A DNA stretch of 7,153 bases from Bacteroidales bacterium (GCA_031257735.1 JAIROC010000604.1:1-7153), one strand, 5' to 3'. Positions 1 to 6,988 are shown, counted from the first letter of the stretch. Numbers and translations are program-made. Notes: generated by a model from the letters alone, not told the origin.

Positions 1-4
1 AGAG

Positions 5-913
5 ATGAACAAAGAAAAACAACCATCAAAACGAGTACTTATTTCATTTGATTACGCTTTCAAACGATTATTAAGGAACAAAGCTAATTATGACGTCTTG
101 GAAGGTTTTTTGAGCGAACTGCTTAAAGAAGATATTCAAGTCAAAAGTATAGGAGAAAGCGAAAGTAACAAAGAGAATAAAGAAGATAAATACAACAAAG
201 TAGATATTTTAGTAGAAGATAAGCGTGGAGAGATATTGCTTATAGAATTACAGTTTACCCTTGAACTTGATTATCTTCATCGGATGTTGTATGGAGTAAG
301 TAAAGCAATATCCGAACGGATGTCTCATGGAAAGAAATATATAGATATAAAGAAAATATATTCGATAAACATTGTCTATTTCGATTTGGGACAAGGAGAT
401 GATTATGTATATTACGGCAAGACAGAATTTAAAGGCTTACATACCCATAACAATCTTCAATTGACAAAACTGCAGCAAGAGACATTTAAAAAAGAAACAG
501 TATCAGATATTTATCCTGAGTATTATATATTGAAGGTAGACAGTTTTGACAATAAAGCGAAGAGTAAATTAGATGAATGGATATATTTTTTTAAGAACAA
601 TGAGATAAAAGAAGAATTTACAGCGAGGGGGTTAAAAAAAGCAAAGGAAGTATTGGATTACGACAAACTCACTGCAGAAGAAAAAAGAGATTATGATCAT
701 TTACTTCGCATTCGCCAAGGAAATACATCATCCCTTCATAGCGCTAAAGACACAGGTCGGGCAGAAGGGATAGAATTAGGGAAGGAATTAGGAATGGAAA
801 GTGTTGTTGTAGAGAGTTTCAAGAATGGATTGTCTAATGAAATCATCTCTGCTATAACAAAGTTATCCAAAGAGGAAATAGTTTCTATTCTGAAAAAAAA
901 GGAGTTAATCTAA
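5..913 (+). CDS. Rpn family recombination-promoting nuclease / putative transposase (PD-(D/E)XK fold)
   Basis: This 302-residue protein looks like the Rpn / PDDEXK_2 family, often annotated as putative transposase. Characterised members are DNA endonucleases that stimulate RecA-independent recombination. Visible features: an N-terminal FDYAFKRLL motif with Asp16; the nuclease core with Asp67 in KVDILVED and Glu81-Leu-Gln83 in LIELQ, which fits the D...ExQ version of the catalytic site; and a C-terminal charged tail with a GRAEGIELGKELG stretch near residues 249-262, typical of the family. Length is normal and the core residues are intact, so it is probably not a pseudogene. The start lies only 4 bases into the window, so its promoter, and any in-frame extension upstream, cannot be seen. 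It ends 24 bases before recG. These genes occur in multiple dispersed copies in many genomes, so its link to its neighbours may be accidental. The family call is strong; the biological role is not established. Confidence 0.88.
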   Translation: MNKEKQPSKRVLISFDYAFKRLLRNKANYDVLEGFLSELLKEDIQVKSIGESESNKENKEDKYNKVDILVEDKRGEILLIELQFTLELDYLHRMLYGVSKAISERMSHGKKYIDIKKIYSINIVYFDLGQGDDYVYYGKTEFKGLHTHNNLQLTKLQQETFKKETVSDIYPEYYILKVDSFDNKAKSKLDEWIYFFKNNEIKEEFTARGLKKAKEVLDYDKLTAEEKRDYDHLLRIRQGNTSSLHSAKDTGRAEGIELGKELGMESVVVESFKNGLSNEIISAITKLSKEEIVSILKKKELI

Positions 914-917
914 CTCC
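893..917 (-). terminator. Hairpin plus T8: probable intrinsic terminator for minus-strand transcription
   Basis: The + strand reads A8 (893-900), then GGAGTTA (901-907), ATC, and TAACTCC (911-917): a perfect 7-bp stem with a 3-base loop, overlapping the stop codon at 911-913. Read on the minus strand this is stem-loop followed by eight T residues, the standard layout of a Rho-independent terminator. On the + strand the hairpin is followed by ATTATCC, so it would be weak for the forward genes. No minus-strand gene is visible upstream of it in this window, so it may block antisense transcription into the Rpn gene or be a chance structure. Confidence 0.45.
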
Positions 918-937
918 ATTATCCCAAAAAGTATATC

Positions 938-3043
938 ATGTTTACCAATCTTGATACTCCTGTTGAATTTTTAAAAGGCATAGGAACAAAACGAGCAGAA
1001 ATACTGAAAAAGGAATTGAATGTTTTCACTTTCTATGATCTATTACAATACTTTCCCTATAAATATGTTGATAAATCTAAATTCTATACAATAGCTGAAA
1101 TACAACATTATCCCAATACATATATTCAAATTAAAGGATATATTACAGATATGAGTGTCGTTGGACAAAATAAAGCTAAGCGTTTAGTCGCGAACTTTCA
1201 CGATACAACGGGAAAAATACAGTTGGTGTGGTTTAATAACATTAAATATATTCAAGAATCTTTAAAAAGAAATACTTCCTACATTGTATTTGGCAAACCT
1301 GTTTTGTTCAATAACAGCTTAAATATCACACATCCTGAAATCAGAGCGGAAAATGAAGAAAATACTCAGGCGCTCATTCCATTTCAACCTTTCTACAATA
1401 CAAGCGAAAAGATGAAAAAGAATAGTCTGGACAGCAAAAAGATCAGTCGATTACTATACCAACTCTTGCTGGAAGTAAAAGAGAAAATCATAGAAAATTT
1501 ACCGTCATATATTCTGGAAAAATTAAACTTTATTGATCGTCGCACTGCCTTTATCAATATTCATTTTCCCCAAACACAACAATTGTTGAAACAGGCTACA
1601 GATAGGCTCAAATTTGAAGAAATGTTTTTTCTACAGTTATCGCTGTTGCAGTCTCATATTAAAAATGTGAAAAACAATAAGGGATATTTGATGCCCAAAG
1701 TAGGAAAAATGTTTCATGAATTTTATGCACACTATCTTCCATTTCCGTTAACCGATGCACAAAAACGAGTAATAAAAGAAATAAGAGCGGATTTTATATC
1801 GGGCAATCAAATGAACCGCTTACTGCAAGGCGATGTTGGAAGCGGAAAAACAATTACGGCTGTTTTGTTGATGTTGATTGTAATTGATAATGGTTTTCAA
1901 TGCTGTTTAATGGCGCCTACCGAAATCTTGGCGGCTCAACATTATTCAGGAATATGTAAATTGCTCGAAAAAATGGATATTCAAATAGAATTACTTACAG
2001 GTTCTACAAAAGCATCCAAACGAAAAACATTACTCCCCGATGTCGAAAACGGGAATGTCAAAATATTAATCGGAACACATGCTTTAGCAGAAGATACTGT
2101 TTTATTCCATAAATTGGGATTTGTAGTTATTGATGAACAACACCGTTTTGGGGTTGAACAACGAGCCAAATTATGGAAAAAAAGCCTCTCGCCTCCGCAT
2201 GTTTTGGTGATGACAGCCACACCAATTCCGCGTACCTTGTCTATGACGGTCTATGGAGATTTGGATTTGTCTGTTATTGATCAACTGCCTGTTGGAAGAA
2301 AACCAATTCTAACCAAACATTTTTACCAGCATAATCGGGACAGGATTACCTATTTTTTAAAAGAGGAAATAAACAAGGGACGGCAAATATATGTCGTTTT
2401 TCCGCTTATCAAGGAATCTGAAACGATGGATTTCCGTAATTTGATGGAAGGATATGAGACATTTAAGATTGATTTTCCCGAACCACATTATAAAATCAGT
2501 TGCGTACATGGTAAATTAAATCAAGAAGAAAAAAATACCGAAATGCAGAAGTTTCTTAACAGAGAAACACAAATCATGTTGGCGACAACAGTGATTGAAG
2601 TGGGAATTGATGTGCCTAATGCGAGCGTTATGGTGATTGAAAATGCCGAACGTTTTGGATTATCACAGTTGCATCAACTCAGAGGTCGCGTGGGACGAGG
2701 CACTGATCAATCGTATTGTATTCTATTGACGGATGTGAAATTAACTGCCGATTCCAGAAAAAGAATACAAGCAATGGTGGAAACAAACGATGGTTTTAAA
2801 ATTGCTGATTATGATTTAAAATTGAGAGGTCCGGGAGATATTACAGGAACCAAACAAAGCGGAATGATGGACTTTAAACTGATTAACATCATTGAAGATG
2901 AAAAAATAATCACAACATGCAGAAATATCGCTAACAGCATTTTGACGGAAGACCCTCAATTGAAAAATCCTGAAAATACTATCTTGCGAGACTATTTGTC
3001 TTACATGAAAAACAAACACACAGATTATTATCAAATCGGATAA
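938..3043 (+). CDS. recG: ATP-dependent DNA helicase RecG
   Basis: RecG is a cytoplasmic superfamily 2 helicase that remodels stalled replication forks and branch-migrates Holliday junctions and D-/R-loops. The 701-residue protein is full length for the family. An N-terminal segment with PVEFLKGIGTKRAEIL (helix-hairpin-helix-like) leads into the wedge/OB domain (roughly residues 50-160), which grips the fork. The motor follows: Walker A GDVGSGKT at 298-305, the DEQH box at 399-402, MTATPIPRT from 425, and motif VI QLHQLRGRVGRG at 577-588. The C-terminal LRGPGDITGTKQSG around 629-642 corresponds to the region that couples ATP hydrolysis to translocation. The ATG at 938 gives the expected N-terminus. 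No clear Shine-Dalgarno precedes it, which is usual in Bacteroidota. The stop is 3 bases before dusB, implying co-transcription. Nothing appears broken. Confidence 0.97.
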   Translation: MFTNLDTPVEFLKGIGTKRAEILKKELNVFTFYDLLQYFPYKYVDKSKFYTIAEIQHYPNTYIQIKGYITDMSVVGQNKAKRLVANFHDTTGKIQLVWFNNIKYIQESLKRNTSYIVFGKPVLFNNSLNITHPEIRAENEENTQALIPFQPFYNTSEKMKKNSLDSKKISRLLYQLLLEVKEKIIENLPSYILEKLNFIDRRTAFINIHFPQTQQLLKQATDRLKFEEMFFLQLSLLQSHIKNVKNNKGYLMPKVGKMFHEFYAHYLPFPLTDAQKRVIKEIRADFISGNQMNRLLQGDVGSGKTITAVLLMLIVIDNGFQCCLMAPTEILAAQHYSGICKLLEKMDIQIELLTGSTKASKRKTLLPDVENGNVKILIGTHALAEDTVLFHKLGFVVIDEQHRFGVEQRAKLWKKSLSPPHVLVMTATPIPRTLSMTVYGDLDLSVIDQLPVGRKPILTKHFYQHNRDRITYFLKEEINKGRQIYVVFPLIKESETMDFRNLMEGYETFKIDFPEPHYKISCVHGKLNQEEKNTEMQKFLNRETQIMLATTVIEVGIDVPNASVMVIENAERFGLSQLHQLRGRVGRGTDQSYCILLTDVKLTADSRKRIQAMVETNDGFKIADYDLKLRGPGDITGTKQSGMMDFKLINIIEDEKIITTCRNIANSILTEDPQLKNPENTILRDYLSYMKNKHTDYYQIG

Positions 3044-3046
3044 CGC

Positions 3047-4033
3047 ATGGTACAGATAGGCAATCTTCAATTCAACGGCACACCTTTATTTCTCGCCCCT
3101 ATGGAAGACGTTAGCGATTCCGCATTTCGATTGATATGTAAAGAATTTGGAGCAGATGTGGTTATTAGTGAATTTGCTTCTTCGGAAGCATTGATTAGAG
3201 ATGTAAAACAGACGCAGGAAAAACTTAAATTCGACGATAAAGAACGTCCTTTGGGAATACAGATATTTGGCAATCAGGCTGCATCTATGTGTGAGGCGGC
3301 ACGTATTGCAGCAGATTATCATCCCGATTTTATTGATATAAATTGGGGATGTCCTGTGAAAAAAGTAACAGGAAAAGGCGCTGGAGCAGGCATGCTTCAA
3401 AATATTCCTTTGCTTGTTGATATTACAAAACAAGTGGTTGATGCAGTTAAAATACCTGTAACAGTTAAAACCCGTTTAGGTTGGGATGAAACTAATAAAC
3501 CGATAGTTCATCTCGTAGAACAATTACAGGATATTGGCGTACAGGCTGTCAGTATTCATGGGCGAAGCCGTTCGATGATGTATAAGGGAGAAGCCGACTT
3601 TACATTGATTGGAAAAATAAAAGAAAATCCTCGCATAAGCATACCTGTTATTGGCAATGGAGATATTGTTAATGCAGATAAGGCAATGTATGTGAAACAA
3701 CACTATCGCGTGGACGGCATTATGATTGGACGAGGCGCTATTGGTAATCCGTGGATATTTAACGCATCAAAATCATTGCTTGATAAAAACAAGATTACTC
3801 CTCCACCAACTGTTCAGGAACGCTTGGCTGTCTGTAAGAAACATTTTGAATTGAGTATACAAAACAAAGGCGAGCATTATGGAATGCTGACAATGAGAAA
3901 ACATTACAAATCTTATTTCAGAGAATTAATCAACTTTAAAGAAATCAGAATAAAATTACTTACTTCCAATTCTTTGGATGAAATCAGAGCGATATTTCAG
4001 GAGATTGAGGGAAAATATATAACACAAACATAA
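3047..4033 (+). CDS. dusB: tRNA-dihydrouridine synthase, DusB type
   Basis: Dus enzymes are FMN-dependent and reduce specific uridines in tRNA to dihydrouridine using NADPH. The 328-residue protein shows the TIM-barrel signatures in order: APMEDVSD near residues 17-24 (FMN binding); NWGCPVKKVTGKGAGAGML carrying the catalytic cysteine Cys102; VKTRLGW with Lys141; SIHGRSR with His171; and the FMN-phosphate loops IGNGDI (202-207) and IGRGAIGNPWIF (from about 227). A C-terminal helical domain that recognises tRNA follows. Among the Dus subfamilies the length and motifs fit DusB, the usual Bacteroidota form, although DusA/B/C cannot be fully separated by eye. The ATG comes 3 bases after the recG stop, and the next gene starts 8 bases after this one, so the gene sits inside a tight operon. 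All key residues are present. Confidence 0.93.
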   Translation: MVQIGNLQFNGTPLFLAPMEDVSDSAFRLICKEFGADVVISEFASSEALIRDVKQTQEKLKFDDKERPLGIQIFGNQAASMCEAARIAADYHPDFIDINWGCPVKKVTGKGAGAGMLQNIPLLVDITKQVVDAVKIPVTVKTRLGWDETNKPIVHLVEQLQDIGVQAVSIHGRSRSMMYKGEADFTLIGKIKENPRISIPVIGNGDIVNADKAMYVKQHYRVDGIMIGRGAIGNPWIFNASKSLLDKNKITPPPTVQERLAVCKKHFELSIQNKGEHYGMLTMRKHYKSYFRELINFKEIRIKLLTSNSLDEIRAIFQEIEGKYITQT

Positions 4034-4041
4034 AAAAACAA

Positions 4042-4872
4042 ATGGAACAGGAAGATAATAAAGTGCTTCAGATAAATATCGAAAATATTATCAGAGCAAA
4101 AAGCGAAAAAGTATACCGTATGTTGCCGCGATTTGTATTTAACTATATACGGCACGTTATTCATGAAGATGAATTGAATGATATTTTAGCGCGTCTTCAT
4201 GGGCAGGACGGGATTAGTTTTGCCAATAACTTAATGAAAGAATTTAATGTAACATTTAATGTTCACCATGAAGATAAAATTCCTGCAACGGGCAGACTTA
4301 TCGTTGTTTGCAATCATCCTCTTGGCGGATTTGATGGTGTAGCGCTTATCAGTTTAATATCTCATCATCGTAAAGATATAAAATTTCCCGTCAATGATTT
4401 CTTAATGAATATTCCCAATTTGCGGGACATATTTATTCCTATCAATAAGGTAGGACGTAATACGGTTCAGTTAGCCAGACAGTTTGATGAGATTTTTAAA
4501 GCGGATAATGTTATTTTATATTTTCCTGCAGGGATTTGTTCCCGTAAAATAAACGGGGTCATACAGGACGTAGCTTGGAAAAAAACATTTGTAAGTAAAG
4601 CAAAAGCCTATCATCGAGACATTCTACCACTTCATTTTTGCGGACAAAATTCAAATTTCTTTTATAATTTTGCCAATCTGCGTAAGAAATTGCATATAAA
4701 AGTCAATTTGGAAATGGCATATTTGGCAGATGAATTTATGAAGCAAAGAAATTCTTCCTATCACATCCAAGTTGGGGATTTGATACGCTATGAAACATTA
4801 ACGCCTGATAAGACAGACTTTGAGTGGGCGCAGGAAATAAGAAAACAGGTGTATGCCTTATCAACTACATAG
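4042..4872 (+). CDS. glsA: PlsC-like O-acyltransferase, probable glycine-lipid/aminolipid acyltransferase (GlsA-like)
   Basis: This 276-residue protein belongs to the lysophospholipid acyltransferase (PlsC) superfamily. The catalytic block is VCNHPLGGFDG with His92 and Asp98. A second family block, LYFPAGICSRK (FPAG at 161-164), is the acceptor-binding motif, and IPINKVGRNT around residue 135 is the intermediate block. No confident transmembrane helix is seen, so a peripheral membrane protein is likely. In Bacteroides the related GlsA adds the second, ester-linked fatty acid to N-acylglycine, giving glycine lipids. The GNAT-type partner directly downstream supports that role here. It starts 8 bases after dusB. 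The substrate amino acid (glycine, ornithine or other) cannot be read from sequence, and an ordinary lysophosphatidate acyltransferase role is the alternative. The spacing between His and Asp is five residues rather than the usual four. Confidence 0.8.
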   Translation: MEQEDNKVLQINIENIIRAKSEKVYRMLPRFVFNYIRHVIHEDELNDILARLHGQDGISFANNLMKEFNVTFNVHHEDKIPATGRLIVVCNHPLGGFDGVALISLISHHRKDIKFPVNDFLMNIPNLRDIFIPINKVGRNTVQLARQFDEIFKADNVILYFPAGICSRKINGVIQDVAWKKTFVSKAKAYHRDILPLHFCGQNSNFFYNFANLRKKLHIKVNLEMAYLADEFMKQRNSSYHIQVGDLIRYETLTPDKTDFEWAQEIRKQVYALSTT

Positions 4873-4934
4873 ATTCTTTTTATCAATGTAAAAAAAATTT
4901 AACTGGAAACATGAAATAGTATTATTTTTTTATC

Positions 4935-4942
4935 TACATTTG
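4935..4942 (+). promoter_or_regulatory. Candidate Bacteroidota -7 promoter element (TAnnTTTG) before the N-acyltransferase gene
   Basis: TACATTTG is an exact match to the Bacteroidota -7 consensus TAnnTTTG and lies in the only sizeable gap between genes 1 to 6. Transcription would begin a few bases downstream, near 4949, leaving a leader of about 20 bases before ATG 4970. No clear TTG/TTTG -33 element is present at the expected 19-21 base spacing (about 4910-4915), so the promoter is incomplete by consensus. The upstream stretch is very A/T-rich, including T7 at 4925-4931. Confidence 0.5.
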
Positions 4943-4969
4943 CATTTCAAATTAAAATACCCAAAAGGA

Positions 4970-5905
4970 ATGAGAATACCCAGAAGAATAAGGAGAAAAC
5001 TTCTAAAAGCAGAACTGACTCCTGAACGATTATTGTGTTCAACACGACACGGACAAAATTTAGTATATGATATAACACATCATAATTCACCATATACCAT
5101 GCAGGAAATTGGGAGATTGCGAGAAATTGCATTCCGAAGTGCAGGAGGCGGAACAGGAAATCCTATCGATATTGATGAATTTGATACGATGTGCAAGCCC
5201 TTTCATCAACTATTGGTGTGGAGTCCGAAAGAAAAAGAAATTATTAGCAGCTATCGTTATATTCTGGGGTCGGATATAAAGATGACCTCCAAAGGTATTT
5301 TCTCTCCAACAGCAGAATTGTTTAACTTTTCGGATGAATTTATTAAAGATTATCTTCCCTGTTCGATAGAATTGGGACGTTCCTTTGTACAACCCGCTTA
5401 TCAGGCGTCAAAACAGGGCGCATTTGCATTGGATAATATTTGGGATGGATTGGGCGCTATTATTTGCCTTAATCCGCAAGTAAAATATTTCTATGGAAAA
5501 ATGACTATGTACAAAAGTTACAATAAATTTGCCAGAGACTTAATCTTGTATTTCCTGAAAAAACATTTTACCTGTAACAAACCTTTAATTCAACCAATCA
5601 ATCCTGTCCCTTTGTTTCATGACGAAAGCGAACTCTCAGCCATCCTGACTTCGGATGACGTCAATACAGATTTTAAAATACTTGTGAGAGAAACCGTAAA
5701 GATGAACTGTAAAATTCCTTCTTTGGTCAATATTTATATGGGATTATCACCCACGATGTCTTCTTTCGGTACGGCAGATAATCCTTCATTTGGAGATGTT
5801 GAAGAAACAGCTATCCTGATAAATATAAGTGATATATACGACATTAAGAAAGAAAGACATATTACGAACTTTCTTTCGCAAAAAGAAACCGATGAAAATA
5901 AATAA
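4970..5905 (+). CDS. glsB: GNAT-fold N-acyltransferase, probable first enzyme of glycine-lipid/aminolipid synthesis (GlsB/OlsB-like)
   Basis: This 311-residue protein resembles the Acetyltransf_5 / 'hemolysin' type GNAT family, which includes OlsB (ornithine lipids) and Bacteroides GlsB (N-acyl glycine). These enzymes move a 3-hydroxy fatty acyl group from acyl carrier protein to an amino acid's amino group. Recognisable segments are GRLREIAFRSAGGGTGNP, the core strand pair LLVWSPKEKEIISSYRYILG, the signature IELGRSFVQPAYQ, and LGAIICLNPQVKYFYGKMTMY. I start it at ATG 4970 rather than TTG 4940, because the TTG is the end of a TAnnTTTG promoter element and would probably not be transcribed. 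The N-terminus is strongly basic (MRIPRRIRRKLLK), consistent with contact with acidic membrane lipids or acyl carrier protein. It follows the O-acyltransferase gene by 97 bases and overlaps engB by 14 bases. The substrate is inferred. Confidence 0.8.
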   Translation: MRIPRRIRRKLLKAELTPERLLCSTRHGQNLVYDITHHNSPYTMQEIGRLREIAFRSAGGGTGNPIDIDEFDTMCKPFHQLLVWSPKEKEIISSYRYILGSDIKMTSKGIFSPTAELFNFSDEFIKDYLPCSIELGRSFVQPAYQASKQGAFALDNIWDGLGAIICLNPQVKYFYGKMTMYKSYNKFARDLILYFLKKHFTCNKPLIQPINPVPLFHDESELSAILTSDDVNTDFKILVRETVKMNCKIPSLVNIYMGLSPTMSSFGTADNPSFGDVEETAILINISDIYDIKKERHITNFLSQKETDENK

Positions 5906-6491
5906 CGCCGTCTTTGTCAAAAGTAGTCCCCAATGGGAATTATGTCCGCAAACAAATTTGCCCGAATACGCATTTATTGGCAGGTCAAACGTAGGAAAAT
6001 CTTCGTTTATCAATATGATAACGAACAATAGTAAACTTGCAAAAACATCATCCAAACCGGGAAAAACACAGATGATTAATCATTTCTTAATAAATAATTC
6101 ATGGTATTTGGTTGATTTACCGGGATATGGTTATTCAAAAACAGCTAAATCTGTTAGCGTTGGCTTTAGCAAAATGATTTCGGACTATATTCTTTATCGT
6201 CCCAATCTGGTAGCTGTTTGCGTGCTTATTGACAGTCGGCACGAACCCCAACAAAATGATTTGGACTTTTTGTTTCGACTTGGAAAAGAAGCAATCCCTT
6301 TTGTATTGATATTTACCAAAACAGATAAACAAGGTGTTGTAAGAACAAAGGAAAATATTGACGTTTTCCTGCAAAAAATGAAAGATCATTGGGAAGAACT
6401 TCCTCTTTATTTTATCTCTTCTGCCGTAACGAAAGCAGGTAAAGAAGATTTTTTGGATTTCATTGACAAAACAAACAAAAAAATGAAATAA
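5892..6491 (+). CDS. engB: Ribosome biogenesis GTP-binding protein EngB (YsxC/YihA)
   Basis: EngB is a small essential TRAFAC-class GTPase needed for late assembly of the large ribosomal subunit. From ATG 5892 the protein has 199 residues, a normal length. GTPase motifs are all present: G1 GRSNVGKS at 30-37, the switch I region with PGKTQMINHF (the G2 threonine), G3 DLPGYGYS from Asp75, G4 TKTD at 142-145, and G5 ISSAV at 175-179. A longer reading from GTG 5829 adds 21 residues, mostly basic, inside the preceding gene. I reject it because MKINNAVFVKSS matches the usual EngB N-terminus and the family does not carry such an extension. The start lies within the end of the N-acyltransferase gene in another frame, which suggests translational coupling. 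No intrinsic terminator is evident after the stop; a repeat array begins within about 30 bases. Confidence 0.95.
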   Translation: MKINNAVFVKSSPQWELCPQTNLPEYAFIGRSNVGKSSFINMITNNSKLAKTSSKPGKTQMINHFLINNSWYLVDLPGYGYSKTAKSVSVGFSKMISDYILYRPNLVAVCVLIDSRHEPQQNDLDFLFRLGKEAIPFVLIFTKTDKQGVVRTKENIDVFLQKMKDHWEELPLYFISSAVTKAGKEDFLDFIDKTNKKMK

Positions 6492-6520
6492 AAAAAGTCT
6501 CTATCAGTAATTTTCAACGC

Positions 6521-6856
6521 ACAAATTGCAAATCTCAGTATACAAATTGCAAATCTCAGCGTACAGATTTCAAATCTCAGCATACAAATAGCAAATCTCA
6601 TCATACAAATGGGAGATTTCATCATACAAATGGGAGATTTCATCATACAAATGGAAGATTTCATCATACAAATGGGAGATTTCATCATACAAATGGGAAC
6701 TTTCATCATACAAATGGGAGATTTCATCATACAAATGGGAGATTTCATCATACAAATGGGAGATTTCATCATACAAATGGGAGATTTCATCATACAAATA
6801 GTAGTTTTCATCATACAAATGGGAACTTTCAGCCTGTACAAAGCAATTCTCAACAT
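6521..6856. repeat. 21-bp minisatellite, about 16 tandem units, with a 7-bp sub-period
   Basis: Fifteen uninterrupted 21-bp units run from 6521 to 6835. A shortened, degenerate unit follows to 6856, and a weak possible unit precedes the array at 6500-6520. Units 5, 6, 8, 10, 11, 12 and 13 are identical; unit 7 differs by one base and unit 9 by two. Units 1-4 and 14-16 are diverged. Each unit splits into three heptamers: CAAATGG, GAGATTT and CATCATA in the core, and CAAATTG, CAAATCT and CAGTATA in unit 1. Most heptamers begin with CA. The pattern of a homogeneous centre with decayed edges is typical of arrays that expand by slippage or unequal exchange. Translations (MGDFIIQ on +, ICMMKSP or SHLYDEI on -) have no domain character, so I do not call a protein. 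Confidence 0.95.
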
Positions 6857-6864
6857 GCAAACAG

Positions 6865-6878
6865 GTCTATCCGAAAAC
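6865..6878. repeat. 14-base direct repeat, copy 1 (GTCTATCCGAAAAC)
   Basis: This matches 6975-6988 at 13 of 14 positions, in the same orientation, 110 bases apart. It begins just after the minisatellite fades out. The sequence resembles the tip of some insertion sequences I have seen in Bacteroidota, but no transposase remnant is visible, so that reading is only a suggestion. Confidence 0.6.
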
Positions 6879-6933
6879 TATCAAACGTTTCGTATATTCG
6901 TCCTTCAATAATTAGCTACGCTGCTCTTACGGG

Positions 6934-6958
6934 TGAAAATTGAAAATTGGCTGACGCA
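6934..6958. repeat. Short TTGAAAA heptamer block with TGACGCA tail, copy 1
   Basis: TGAAAA and one TTGAAAA are followed by TTGGC and then TGACGCA. The 25 bases match 7095-7119 at 22 positions in the same orientation, so the heptamers and the tail form one dispersed unit rather than two independent motifs. Confidence 0.7.
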
Positions 6959-6974
6959 AACAAAAATAATTAGT

Positions 6975-6988
6975 GTCTGTCCGAAAAC
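6975..6988. repeat. 14-base direct repeat, copy 2 (GTCTGTCCGAAAAC)
   Basis: This is the second copy of the repeat at 6865-6878, with one mismatch (G for A at the sixth base). It is preceded by AATTAGT, in a gap between the first heptamer block and the interspersed element. Confidence 0.6.

Noticed and set aside
1981..3433. Reverse-strand open frames inside recG and dusB (e.g. 1981-2220, 2816-3070, 3086-3433)
   Set aside because: They are antisense to strongly conserved genes, have no recognisable domains, and look like shadows of the coding strand.
4877..4899. TTTTTA and TAAAAA inverted repeat after the O-acyltransferase as a terminator
   Set aside because: The stem would be only A-U pairs, is followed by A residues rather than a T tract, and lies in AT-rich DNA where such pairs occur by chance.
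5829..5891. GTG-initiated N-terminal extension of EngB
   Set aside because: The added 21 residues lie wholly within the previous gene, are not EngB-like, and the ATG at 5892 gives the normal family N-terminus and length.
6521..6835. CRISPR array
   Set aside because: Units abut directly with no unique spacers between repeats, and no cas genes are nearby.
6407..6860. Reverse-strand open frames with repeated ICMMKSP or SHLYDEI heptapeptides
   Set aside because: They exist because the 21-bp repeat is divisible by three and lacks stops in those frames; the longer one runs antisense into the end of engB, and outside the repeat there is no protein-like sequence.
6609..6911. Forward open frame of MGDFIIQ repeats as a small repeat protein
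   Set aside because: All three forward frames of the core repeat unit are open, no start context or conserved flank favours this one, and substitutions between units are not biased to silent positions.
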